Source: Candidatus Symbiopectobacterium endolongispinus
GTDB lineage: Bacteria > Pseudomonadota > Gammaproteobacteria > Enterobacterales > Enterobacteriaceae
Reading direction: 5' to 3'
Assembly: GCF_018777385.1 (NCBI RefSeq)
Contig: NZ_JAFJYB010000003.1
Span: 124,001 to 188,000, forward strand
Length of the DNA: 64,000 bases
The position numbers and the translations under genes are program-made. Of the stretch, positions 50,079 through 61,597 are shown piece after piece. Positions within the stretch are counted from its first letter, which is position 1. Each line of letters begins with the position of its first letter. A model generated the notes under the pieces. The model ran no database searches and had not been told where the DNA came from. It saw only the letters and a program-made list of their open reading frames with translations.

Positions 50079-51561
50079 TTAAAAGGTGGTCCAGTTATCA
50101 TTTGACGATGTTGTGGTGGAACCTGTACTTGCAGCAGCCAGTAACGGTGTTTTAGCGGTTGTTGTAGGGGACGTAACTGTCATTGAACTGGTCGGTGTAA
50201 TGACAAACACGGCGACGGCATCCGTCAGGCGTTGGCGCTCAGGTTTTTCATTGATGCTTCGGCACCTTCCACCAGTTCCATTCCTTGTTGTGTGGTGTGC
50301 ACGGCATCGTCGATCAACGCTTTGATCTCTTTTGCGGCGGCGGCACTACGCTGAGCGAGACCACGCACTTTGCTGGCCACCACGGCAAAGCCGTGACCCT
50401 GTTCACCCGCACGCGCTGTTTCAACGGCGGCATTGAGCGCCAATATATTGGTTTGGAAAGCAATGCCGTCGATCAGGGCGATGATTTCTACCATGTGGTT
50501 GGCAGAGTCACGGATTTCATGCATTTTGCTCGCGGCATCGGACATTTTGCTGCCGCTGTTTTTCATCTCTAGGGCGGCATCGTTCACCTGCGTATTGGCC
50601 TGTTGGGTATTTTCTGCGGTGTTTTTAACAGTAGCCGCTAGCTGGTTCATTGATGCAGCCGTCTGTTCCAGAGAACTGTCCTGTTCTTCGGTGCGGCCGG
50701 ACAGATCCAGGTTACCGGCCGCAATTTGTGCGGTAGCCGAGGCAATGCTGTGCGCACCATCGCGCAGTTGCCCGACAAGCTGCTGGAGATTGGTGGTCAT
50801 CTTGTTCAGCGCATTCAATAAGATGCCAATCTCATCTTTACGCTGATGGTCGATCGATCGCGTCAGGTTGTCCTGTGTAACGGACTCCGCCAATGACACT
50901 GCTTGCTGCAACGGCAGCACCACACTGCGCGCTGTCACGAATGACAGCGTCAGGCTGATAACGACGCCTGCAAGAATAATGCACAGCAGTATGATGCGAA
51001 TGCTGCTGTAACTTTGATTAACCGTTTGGTCCGCCTGCCACATCCGGTATTCGGCTTTGCTGATGAACTGTGAGATATCTTTTTTGAGCGCTGTACCCAG
51101 AGGCCAAGTGACTTCAAGCGCTTGATGGCGTAGGTCCTGACGGTTTTTCGCCAGATTAAGCAGCGTATCGCTGGCCTCGGCAAACTTGCTATAGTCCTGT
51201 TTAATGGTATTTAACGCAGCAGTAAGTTCAGCATCGTCCTGTACATAATTACTGAGCGTCGTAATATGTTTAACGATAACACTGCGGTCTTTTTTGATTT
51301 GTTCAACCGTCGTGTTGATGTTATTTTCATCATTTTCTGCGGTCAGGGCAAAGAATGCGGATTGGTTAATAAAGACGTTATTTAAACTGCTCATAACATT
51401 GTTGGAGAGCATCACGGTAGGGTAATTTTTCTTTACTACGGCGTCGATGTGCTCATGGAAGCTTTTAAGCCCGCCAAAGGCCAATATACCAAAAATAATC
51501 AGGATAAGCAGGCTGATGATAGTGCCAATCGCCAGGCGATTTTCAGATCTGAAAATTTCAT
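50079..51561 (-). pseudogene. Methyl-accepting chemotaxis protein with C-terminal NWTTF, deleted signalling segment
   Basis: The ATG at 51561 begins MKFSDLKI. A frameshift at about 51520-51535 breaks the first membrane helix ([19 protein letters not shown] is in the second frame). The periplasmic four-helix domain, second membrane helix, HAMP and the kinase-control tip ([31 protein letters not shown], in part) follow intact. After MKNLSA a deletion of roughly 60-65 codons removes the second methylation helix. The rest ([10 protein letters not shown] to NWTTF and stop at 50079) is in another frame. NWTTF resembles the NWETF tail that docks CheR and CheB. It was a full transducer; it is now inactive. 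Confidence 0.85.
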
Positions 51562-51847
51562 TATCGTCCCTATTATAAGAATTATAACAATGTGGTTCTT
51601 CTTTCCGCTGCGGGCAGTGCAGGCAAGAATAACTGCCGTAACAGCACGATGGAGGCTAGCTCAGTATATAAGTAAAATTATGCGGGGATTTAGACCATTT
51701 TTATCCTAAAAAAGGGTTTAAATAATAAGAGTGAGATAAACCTTTTCAATTTATTATATTCATTTTGATAAATACAAAATGGAAATAATATACCAACTAA
51801 ACTATTTTCTGTTTTTGTGCCTCATCCGTGACGGTGGGGACGCCAAT
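51562..51847. other. AT-rich interval upstream of mcp
   Basis: These 286 bases have no credible gene. The left part should hold the mcp promoter; I do not see a convincing sigma-28 motif. The interval separates mcp from the T6SS remnant. Confidence 0.5.
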
Positions 51848-52339
51848 TCACCGCTGAACGGGATAGATAATCGTGCAACCATAACGCTCAGAATAGGGTA
51901 TTGATTTTATCGCACAGCACCAACACACCCTAGTCTGCTTTTCCTGCGGCTTCCAACTTCCTGGCCTTTTGAGACCATTGCGCTGCAATGTCGCTGTTTT
52001 TTCTACGCCAAGCCCTTGAGAGTACATCCACCATGAGTTGATATGGGAGTGATAATCACCTTTTTCAGCCGCTTTTGTGTAGATTTCAATGGCTTTTGTG
52101 TAATTGACCTCCATTCCTTTGCCCTTTTCGTACATAAACCCAAGCGCCCTCATGGCATCGAGATTTCCACGAGCAGAAGATTTCTCATACCAGTATCTGG
52201 CTTTTCCATAATCAATATCTCGTGTGCCGCCATCATCGTAATAGCTTCCCAGCACATATTGCGCAGCGGCGTCAGGCGTATTGTTATCGCAAGCCGACAA
52301 CAGGAAACAGGCGAGCACTAGCACTACGAACCGATTCAT
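51848..52339 (-). pseudogene. Sel1-repeat lipoprotein, frameshifted end (T6SS cassette, possible immunity)
   Basis: The ATG at 52339 gives a lipoprotein signal peptide with lipobox LSAC (residues about 14-17). Two to three Sel1/TPR-like repeats follow (AQYVLGSYYDD, ARYWYEKSSARGNLDAMRALGFMYEKGKG, in part, and AIEIYTKAAEKGDYHS). At an A6 run (51996-52001) one base seems missing. Adding it gives the natural repeat end KNSDIAAQWSQKARKLEAAG with a stop at 51930. As it stands the frame runs to 51848. Sel1 lipoproteins beside T6SS lipase effectors are often immunity proteins, which is inferred from the neighbours. Confidence 0.7.
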
Positions 52340-52414
52340 CCTTAACTCCATTTACAGCACCTTTATTGCTCTTTGTCGCTGAAACCAAGGGCATGCCTAC
52401 CCGAATGAATATTA

Positions 52415-52703
52415 TCAGAAAACTACCGCGTCCCTAAGAGTGTGTACGCTCCAAAGCCTATCAACCGATCCCCCGCCAATTAACGCGCCACCGCAGCTAA
52501 CGGTGTCCTCTGTGCGCGCTGCGGGCTTGCCGTCAATAAAGACGCTGGATGAACCGCCGCTGATAGTTCGGCTATGTCCGTGGGGAGCCAGAGGATCGCC
52601 TTGCCAGGCCAATGGCAGACCATCAACCTTGACGGTTGATGACCCTGACACGACTGACGTTGGCGGATGGCTACCGGGCTGAAAGCGATTCAACTTGCAG
52701 CAT
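52415..52703 (-). pseudogene. PAAR-domain spike protein, damaged N-terminus
   Basis: PAAR proteins cap the VgrG spike of type VI secretion systems. The frame to 52415 contains the core VVSGSSTVKVDGLPLAWQGD and SSSVFIDGKPAARTEDTVSCGG with GGGS at the end. The only ATG, at 52701-52703, is in another frame (MLQVESLSAR) and must shift near 52672-52675 to reach the core. A TTG at 52693 would give 92 residues in the core frame. It lies between the lipase remnant and the Sel1 gene, so it may have been translated with them. Whether it is functional is doubtful. Confidence 0.65.
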
Positions 52704-52718
52704 CTTACTTTCTGGCTG

Positions 52719-53226
52719 TCACGCTTTAAATGGCACTCCTACAGCACGTCCCGCCTCCACCATCATATGCAGCGGAATGCGAGAGTATTCCCCTTCTACC
52801 ACCCGGCTCATCACCACGTCGACATAGACCGCTTTTTATGGCCAAGCGTCATCCTTTCCGCGCTGGCGCATGTAGGCATAGGGGCTCAGGCTGATGGCGC
52901 CCACCTGCGGTGTGGTGGTACGTATCGATACGATCAACCCACCCCCGAGAAACCTTCTCCTCGACATAGGCCCGCGCCTACTTGAATGCGCGGCTTTGTG
53001 TATCAGGTTGGAAACCTCTCTTAGCTTATAAAGCGTTCCAATCCGATACATTCGATCAACGCCGAATTGCTATTCGGATTTGCCAGGCTCCGCGACTGTA
53101 ATACCCGCCACCAATATCCGAATGGGCACCCGGCAGAGCCAGTTCGGTAAAATGGGGCGGAATGCTGGTGCCGATCGCCATCGGGATAATTCGCGTCAAC
53201 GGAAAATGGTACAAAAAAACCGGCAT
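52719..53226 (-). pseudogene. Remnant of a T6SS phospholipase effector (Tle1-like, DUF2235)
   Basis: Only the C-terminal half is left, in at least three frames. One frame reads ALPGAHSDIGGGYYSRG, the hallmark catalytic-Asp region of DUF2235 lipases. Another reads VGAISLSPYAYMRQRG and a third VYVDVVMSRVVEGEYSRIPLHM-type sequence ending FKA at 52719. No GXSXG nucleophile region is seen upstream, so the N-terminal half is deleted. Together with PAAR and the Sel1 lipoprotein this looks like an orphan effector-spike-immunity cassette. Identity rests on motif recognition and should be searched. Confidence 0.65.
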
Positions 53227-53531
53227 TGGGCCGGGTTAGCGCCGTTATTGGTTTCGACAGGCTCCTTCGAGAGACAGGCAAAAAACATGCCGTTTTTTAA
53301 TCCATTGTTTTTATTTATAATAAGTTTATTACTGAGGCGCGAATGTCAATTCTGAGCAACAAGTTGCGCAGACCTCGTGAATCATTTGCAAACCTTGCGC
53401 AGGAAGTGATTTATGCTAGGAAGTGAGCAAGAAATTGCGCAGAATGCGCAGTTATTCTGAAGAGGTAACGCCGCGGGCTCATAATCGTCATGGAACCCAT
53501 ATTTTAGCATTGCACCGGGTATACCGAACGC
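53227..53531. other. Gene-free interval beside yfaE with three TTGCGCAG repeats
   Basis: No gene is seen in these 305 bases. The octamer TTGCGCAG occurs at 53364, 53395 and 53435, with a fourth partial ATGCGCAG at 53443. The left part is AT-rich. The interval is the 3' flank of yfaE and the truncated 5' flank of the lipase remnant. Confidence 0.5.
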
Positions 53532-53792
53532 TCACAGCTCTAACTCAATATCATTCACTGGCATGCAGCAGCACGGCAAGATTTCGTCTTGCTGTACACA
53601 GGCAAGGGGTGTTTGGCGATAGGCGACGCGGCCTTTCACCAGCCGTAAGCGGCAGGCACCGCAATAACCCGAGCGGCACTGATATTCCATGTGTACGCAG
53701 TGTTGTTCAAGCACGTCGAGTAACGAGGTGGCGCTGTCGTTGTTGGCAAGCTGCGCGTCAGAGACGCACAGTGTTATGGTTGAGTTGCTCAT
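53532..53792 (-). CDS. yfaE: 2Fe-2S ferredoxin YfaE, NrdB cofactor maintenance
   Basis: YfaE reduces the diiron site of NrdB to regenerate the tyrosyl radical. The ATG at 53792 gives 86 residues (E. coli 84). Plant-type ferredoxin Cys ligands are in CRSGYCGACR and a later Cys (PLACVQQDEILPCCC). It starts 4 bases after the nrdB stop, the conserved nrdA-nrdB-yfaE operon, and is intact. Confidence 0.94.
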   Translation of the reverse strand: MSNSTITLCVSDAQLANNDSATSLLDVLEQHCVHMEYQCRSGYCGACRLRLVKGRVAYRQTPLACVQQDEILPCCCMPVNDIELEL

Positions 53793-53796
53793 CAAC

Positions 53797-54927
53797 TTAG
53801 AGCTGGAAATCACTCAGGTCGTCGGCGTTGATTTCAGAATCAATTTGGCCGACCAGATAAGAACTCACTTCCACTTCTTGCGGAGCAACCTGCACGTTGT
53901 CAGAGACCAGCCAGGCATTAATCCACGGGATCGGATTAGTACGCGTTTGGAACGGCAATGGTAACCCCACCGCCTGCATGCGGATATTGGTGATGTATTC
54001 AACGTACTGGCAGAGAATGTCTTTGTTCAGGCCAATCATCGAGCCGTCGCGGAACAGGTATTCCGCCCACTCTTTCTCCTGCTGTGCCGCCAGCACAAAC
54101 AGGTCGTAGCATTCCTGTTGGCACTCTTCGGCGATTTGTGCCATTTCCGGATCGTCCTGGCCGGAACGCATCAGATTCAGCATATGCTGGGTACCGGTCA
54201 GGTGCAGCGCTTCATCGCGGGCGATCAGTTTGATGATTTTGGCGTTGCCTTCCATCAGTTCGCGTTCGGCAAAGGCGAATGAGCAGGCGAAACTGACATA
54301 AAAACGGATGGCTTCCAGCGCGTTGACGCTCATCAGGCACAGATAAAGCTGTTTCTTCAAGGCATGCGGATTAACGGTGACCGTTTTACCGTTCACCTGA
54401 TGCGTGCCTTCACCTAGCAGGTGATAATAGCTGGTCAGTTCGATCAGATCGTCATAGAAAGAAGAGATGTCTTTTGCACGTTTCAGAATCTCTTCATTGG
54501 TGACGATATCATCGAACACCAGTGCCGGATCGTTGACAATATTGCGGATGATATGGGTATAGGAACGGGAATGGATGGTTTCTGAAAATGCCCAGGTTTC
54601 TATCCAGGTTTCCAACTCTGGGATGGATATCAGTGGTAACAATGCGACGTTCGGGCTGCGTCCTTGAATGGAGTCCAGCAGCGTTTGGTATTTCAGATTG
54701 CTGATGAAGATGTGCTTTTCATGTTCCGGTAGCGCCTGATAGTCAATGCGATCGCGAGACACATCCACCTCTTCTGGACGCCAGAAAAAGGAGAGCTGTT
54801 TCTCGATCAGCTTCTCGAATATTTCATATTTTTGCTGATCGTAACGCGCTACGTTAACAGACTGGCCAAAGAACATCGGTTCCAGAAGCTGATCGTTTTT
54901 ATTCTGTGAGAAGGTGGTATAAGCCAT
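53797..54927 (-). CDS. nrdB: Class Ia ribonucleotide reductase small subunit NrdB
   Basis: NrdB houses the diiron-tyrosyl radical cofactor. The ATG at 54927 gives 376 residues, equal to E. coli. The radical Tyr is in [15 protein letters not shown] (about 123), with iron ligands in [26 protein letters not shown] and IARDEALHL. The C-terminal NrdA-binding tail ends DDLSDFQL. It is intact. Confidence 0.97.
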   Translation of the reverse strand: MAYTTFSQNKNDQLLEPMFFGQSVNVARYDQQKYEIFEKLIEKQLSFFWRPEEVDVSRDRIDYQALPEHEKHIFISNLKYQTLLDSIQGRSPNVALLPLISIPELETWIETWAFSETIHSRSYTHIIRNIVNDPALVFDDIVTNEEILKRAKDISSFYDDLIELTSYYHLLGEGTHQVNGKTVTVNPHALKKQLYLCLMSVNALEAIRFYVSFACSFAFAERELMEGNAKIIKLIARDEALHLTGTQHMLNLMRSGQDDPEMAQIAEECQQECYDLFVLAAQQEKEWAEYLFRDGSMIGLNKDILCQYVEYITNIRMQAVGLPLPFQTRTNPIPWINAWLVSDNVQVAPQEVEVSSYLVGQIDSEINADDLSDFQL

Positions 54928-55013
54928 AGGGCTGTATCTCCAAAAAGGGACAGGAGGCATTTAACTGCCCCCTGAAAAAACTAACGTAAACAATACCCTA
55001 TGCTGGAAGCGGT

Positions 55014-57299
55014 TTAAATCTTACAGGCACCGCCTTCGCAACCGTCATCCTGCGCATCGGCCAGGATATCTTCCTGTGCGTCTTCTGCACCGTCACGGGT
55101 GTTTTGATAATACAGCGTTTTCAACCCGAACTTATAGGCGGTAAGCAAGTCAGTCAGCAACTGTTTCATTGGCACTTTTCCTGACGGGAAGCGCGCCGGA
55201 TCGTAGTTGGTGTTGGCAGAAATAGCCTGATCGACAAACTTCTGCATCAGCCCAACCAGTTGCAGGTAGCCGTCATTGTTCGGCATTTCCCACAGTAATT
55301 CGTAGGCATCCTTCAGGGTTTCGTAATCCGGCACCACCTGGCGCAAAATGCCGTCTTTTGACGCCTTGATACTGATGTGACCGCGTGGTGGTTCAATACC
55401 GTTGGTGGCGTTGGAAATTTGTGACGAGGTTTCCGACGGCATCAACGCAGAGAGCGTGGAGTTACGCAGACCGTGTGTTTTGATACTGTCGCGCAGTGCT
55501 TCCCAATCGTAATGCAACGGTTCGCTGCAAATGCCGTCCAGATCGCGCTTGTAGGTGTCAATAGGCAGCACGCCACGAGCATAGGTAGTTTGGTCAAACC
55601 ACGGGCAGGCACCTTGTTCGCGCGCCAGCTCGTTTGAGGCTTGCAGCAGGTAGTACTGAATGGCTTCAAAGGTCTTGTGCGTCAGATTGTTGGCACTGCC
55701 ATCGGAGTAGCGCACGCCGTTTTTCGCCAGATAGTAGGCAAAGTTGATAACGCCGATGCCGAGCGTGCGGCGGCCCATAGCACCGCGTTTGGCGGCCAGA
55801 ATAGGGTAATCTTGATAGTCCAACAGGGCGTCCAGCGCGCGTACAGCCAGACGCGCCAAATCTTCCAAATCATCCAGGCTATTCAATGCGCCAAGGTTGA
55901 ACGCGGAGAGGGTGCAGAGCGCGATCTCACCTTTTTCATCGTTGACGTCTTCCAGAGGGTGGGTTGGCAGCGCAATTTCCAGGCACAGGTTGGACTGACG
56001 CACCGGTGCGATGGTCGGTTCAAACGGGCTGTGGGTGTTGCAATGATCGACATGCTGAATGTAGATACGGCCTGTAGAGGCGCGTTCTTGCATCATCAGC
56101 GAGAACAGATCGACCGTTTTCATGGATTTCTTGCGGATGCTGTCGTCTTTTTCATACTGCTGATATAAGCGTTCGAACTCATCCTGATCGGCGAAAAACG
56201 CGTCATACAGGCCTGGTACGTCAGAAGGGCTGAACAGGGTGATTTCTTGTCCTTTGACCAGACGCTGATACATCAGCTTGTTCAACTGCACGCCGTAATC
56301 GAGGTGACGCACGCGGTTGCCTTCCACGCCACGGTTGTTCTTTAGCACCAGCAGGCTTTCCACTTCCATATGCCACAGCGGGTAAAACAACGTTGCCGCT
56401 CCGCCGCGCACACCGCCCTGTGAGCAGGATTTCACTGCGGTCTGGAAATGTTTATAGAAAGGAATACAGCCAGTATGGAACGCTTCACCACCGCGAATCG
56501 GGCTACCCAGCGCACGGATACGACCGGCGTTAATGCCGATACCGGCACGCTGTGAAACGTATTTCACGATAGCACTGGAGGTGGCGTTAATGGAATCCAG
56601 GCTGTCGCCGCACTCAATCAACACGCAGGAGCTGAACTGACGAGTCTGGGTACGCACGCCGGACATGATCGGCGTTGGCAACGAAATCTTGAAGGTAGAA
56701 ATCGCATCATAGAAGCGTTTGACGTAATCCAGACGCGTTTCGCGCGGGTAACCGGAGAACAGGCAGGCAGCCACCAGTACATACAGAAACTGGGCGCTTT
56801 CGTAGATGTCACCGGTTACGCGGTTTTGCACCAGATATTTCCCTTCCAACTGCTTGACCGCAGCGTAAGAGAAGGTCATGTCGCGCCAGTGATCGATGAA
56901 AGCGTCCATCTGAGCGAACTCTTCTGGTGTATAGTCCTGCAATAAGTGGGTATCGTATTTACCCAGTTCTACCATTTTGGTGACGTGATCGAACAACGCT
57001 GGTGGTTCAAACTGGCCGTAGGCTTTTTTACGCAAGTGGAAAATGGCCAAACGTGCGGCCAGATATTGGTAGTCCGGGCTGTCGCGTGAAATCAGATCGG
57101 CGGCAGCTTTAATAATGGTTTCATGGATATCGGCGGTCTTGATGCCGTCATAAAACTGAATGTGGGAGCGCAGTTCGACTTGAGACACTGACACATTGTG
57201 CAGGCCTTCCGCTGCCCAGGTAATCACCCGGTGAATCTTGTCCAGATTGATGCGTTCTTTGCTGCCATCGCGTTTGGTTACTAGCAGGCTCTGGTTCAT
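55014..57299 (-). CDS. nrdA: Class Ia ribonucleotide reductase large subunit NrdA
   Basis: NrdA reduces ribonucleoside diphosphates. The product is 761 residues, the E. coli length. The ATP-cone is at the N-terminus (LLVTKRDGSKERINLDKI, in part). Active-site Cys are in SSCVLIECGDS (225), SNLCLEIALP (439) and LCTLSAFNLG (462). The radical-transfer Tyr pair is near TLYYQNTRDG, and the swinging-tail Cys are in CEGGACKI. nrdB follows 86 bases downstream. It is intact. Confidence 0.98.
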   Translation of the reverse strand: MNQSLLVTKRDGSKERINLDKIHRVITWAAEGLHNVSVSQVELRSHIQFYDGIKTADIHETIIKAAADLISRDSPDYQYLAARLAIFHLRKKAYGQFEPPALFDHVTKMVELGKYDTHLLQDYTPEEFAQMDAFIDHWRDMTFSYAAVKQLEGKYLVQNRVTGDIYESAQFLYVLVAACLFSGYPRETRLDYVKRFYDAISTFKISLPTPIMSGVRTQTRQFSSCVLIECGDSLDSINATSSAIVKYVSQRAGIGINAGRIRALGSPIRGGEAFHTGCIPFYKHFQTAVKSCSQGGVRGGAATLFYPLWHMEVESLLVLKNNRGVEGNRVRHLDYGVQLNKLMYQRLVKGQEITLFSPSDVPGLYDAFFADQDEFERLYQQYEKDDSIRKKSMKTVDLFSLMMQERASTGRIYIQHVDHCNTHSPFEPTIAPVRQSNLCLEIALPTHPLEDVNDEKGEIALCTLSAFNLGALNSLDDLEDLARLAVRALDALLDYQDYPILAAKRGAMGRRTLGIGVINFAYYLAKNGVRYSDGSANNLTHKTFEAIQYYLLQASNELAREQGACPWFDQTTYARGVLPIDTYKRDLDGICSEPLHYDWEALRDSIKTHGLRNSTLSALMPSETSSQISNATNGIEPPRGHISIKASKDGILRQVVPDYETLKDAYELLWEMPNNDGYLQLVGLMQKFVDQAISANTNYDPARFPSGKVPMKQLLTDLLTAYKFGLKTLYYQNTRDGAEDAQEDILADAQDDGCEGGACKI

Positions 57300-57886
57300 G
57301 TGGTGTAGTACCTATCCGTTTTTCCCAATACTATAGCGTTTTCCCCGATCGAAAACGCACACGACAGTCTAGTGCTGCGGTGTGTGGGGTAAACACTATA
57401 TATAGGGGTTTTGGTTTTGAATGATAACAAAATAGTGAGAATTTTCGGCTATTGCAAGTGAACAAAACACACTGAAATTGTGGATAACATGGGGAGGAAT
57501 TGTTACACACTGGCTAAACGCCTGTAGCGTTGCGGCCTTAACTTTTGTCAATGGATGGGGATAAAAAAATGATTGATTGCCGCTTTTTTCTGCGTACGGA
57601 AAATTCTTAATTTGATCAGCGTCTAAGGTTATGACGGTAGAAGGAATGGCAGATTGGCGACGATATCACCAATCTGCGTTTGAAACGCTGATTGAAACTG
57701 CCGACAACCTCGCTTTACCACTTGTCATCCTCTGCTTCCCTCTTGTCATCTTCGACGAAAGCTGGGGAACTCTGCGAGAATAAACGCGTTTCCTCTGCAT
57801 GAGATTCCCGCCTTCATGGGAATGGCCGCGGTGGGCGGGAATTGAGAGTCGCTGGCTGTCAGCAACGTCAGCCAGCCAACGCGAAC
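57300..57886 (-). promoter_or_regulatory. nrdA control region and gene-free interval to ubiG
   Basis: These 587 bases hold no gene. An NrdR-type box ACACTATATATAGGGG is at 57393-57408, and a weaker one around 57325-57340 (CCAATACTATAGCGTT). A DnaA box (TTATCCACA read on the - strand) is at 57479-57487. Both factors control nrdAB in E. coli. The palindromic repeat copy C occupies 57743-57830. Confidence 0.65.
57743..57830 (-). repeat. Dispersed palindromic repeat, copy C (diverged)
   Basis: This shares order and sequence with copies at 17131 and 30328: GTCATCTTCGACGAAAGCTGGGGA, then GAGAATAAACGCGTTTCC, then GAGATTCCCGCC...GGGAAT. Several substitutions break the hairpins, so it is an older copy. 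Confidence 0.7.
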
Positions 57887-58609
57887 TTATTCAGCATCGC
57901 GCTGCGTATGCAGCATATAGTTCACGTCCACATTAGGACCGAGCGTAAAACGATCGCGCAGCGGGTTATAGTGCAGACCGGTGATGTGCTGTTCCGCCAG
58001 CGAGGTGCCGTCCACCCAATTCAGCAACTCCGCCGGGCGAATAAATTTCTTCGCGTCATGAGTGCCCTTCGGCACCATTTTTAGCACGTATTCGGCACCG
58101 AAAATCATCAATAGCCAGGCTTTGGCATTACGGTTGATAGTCGAGAAGAACACGTGTCCGCCTGGTTTGACCAAGGCGGCACAGGCGCGCACCACCGATT
58201 GCTGGTCTGGCACATGTTCCAGCATCTCCATACAAGTCACCACGTCATAGCGCCCGGCGTGCGCCGCTGCGTGAGACTCCACGGTTTCCTGTACATACTG
58301 CACGCTGACGCCGCTCTCCAGCGCATGCAGTCGGGCAACCTGCAACGGTTCGGCACCCATGTCTAATCCGGTAACCTCTGCACCTTCACGCGCCATGCTC
58401 TCCGCCAGAATGCCGCCACCACAGCCGACATCCAGTACCTGCTTGCCAAACAGCCCATCGGCGCGGCGTGCGATGTAGTCAAGTCGCAGCGGGTTGATGC
58501 GGTGCAGCGGTTTGAATTCACCTTCCAGATCCCACCAGCGTGAGGCGACGGCTTCAAACTTGGCGATTTCATCATGATCGACATTCTGCGTCTGTATTTC
58601 TTCGTTCAT
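57887..58609 (-). CDS. ubiG: Ubiquinone biosynthesis O-methyltransferase UbiG
   Basis: UbiG methylates two hydroxyls in ubiquinone synthesis. The 240-residue product matches E. coli UbiG (240). The SAM motif [12 protein letters not shown] is near residue 60, with [10 protein letters not shown] and the membrane-contact segment [11 protein letters not shown]. It is intact and divergent from gyrA. Confidence 0.97.
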   Translation of the reverse strand: MNEEIQTQNVDHDEIAKFEAVASRWWDLEGEFKPLHRINPLRLDYIARRADGLFGKQVLDVGCGGGILAESMAREGAEVTGLDMGAEPLQVARLHALESGVSVQYVQETVESHAAAHAGRYDVVTCMEMLEHVPDQQSVVRACAALVKPGGHVFFSTINRNAKAWLLMIFGAEYVLKMVPKGTHDAKKFIRPAELLNWVDGTSLAEQHITGLHYNPLRDRFTLGPNVDVNYMLHTQRDAE

Positions 58610-61478
<2,869 letters not shown>

Positions 61479-61495
61479 TCGCGTGCTACACCAAT

Positions 61496-61532
61496 GAAAA
61501 AAAGCCAGCACCTCAGATGCTGGCTTTTTTAT
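61496..61532 (+). terminator. gyrA terminator
   Basis: The perfect stem AAGCCAGCA / TGCTGGCTT has A-run and T-run flanks and could work in both directions. Confidence 0.9.
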
Positions 61533-61597
61533 GCACTCTCGGTACTGTATCGACACGCCTTTCCCCTGCAACCATTTACCTACTTGATGGAATAAAT

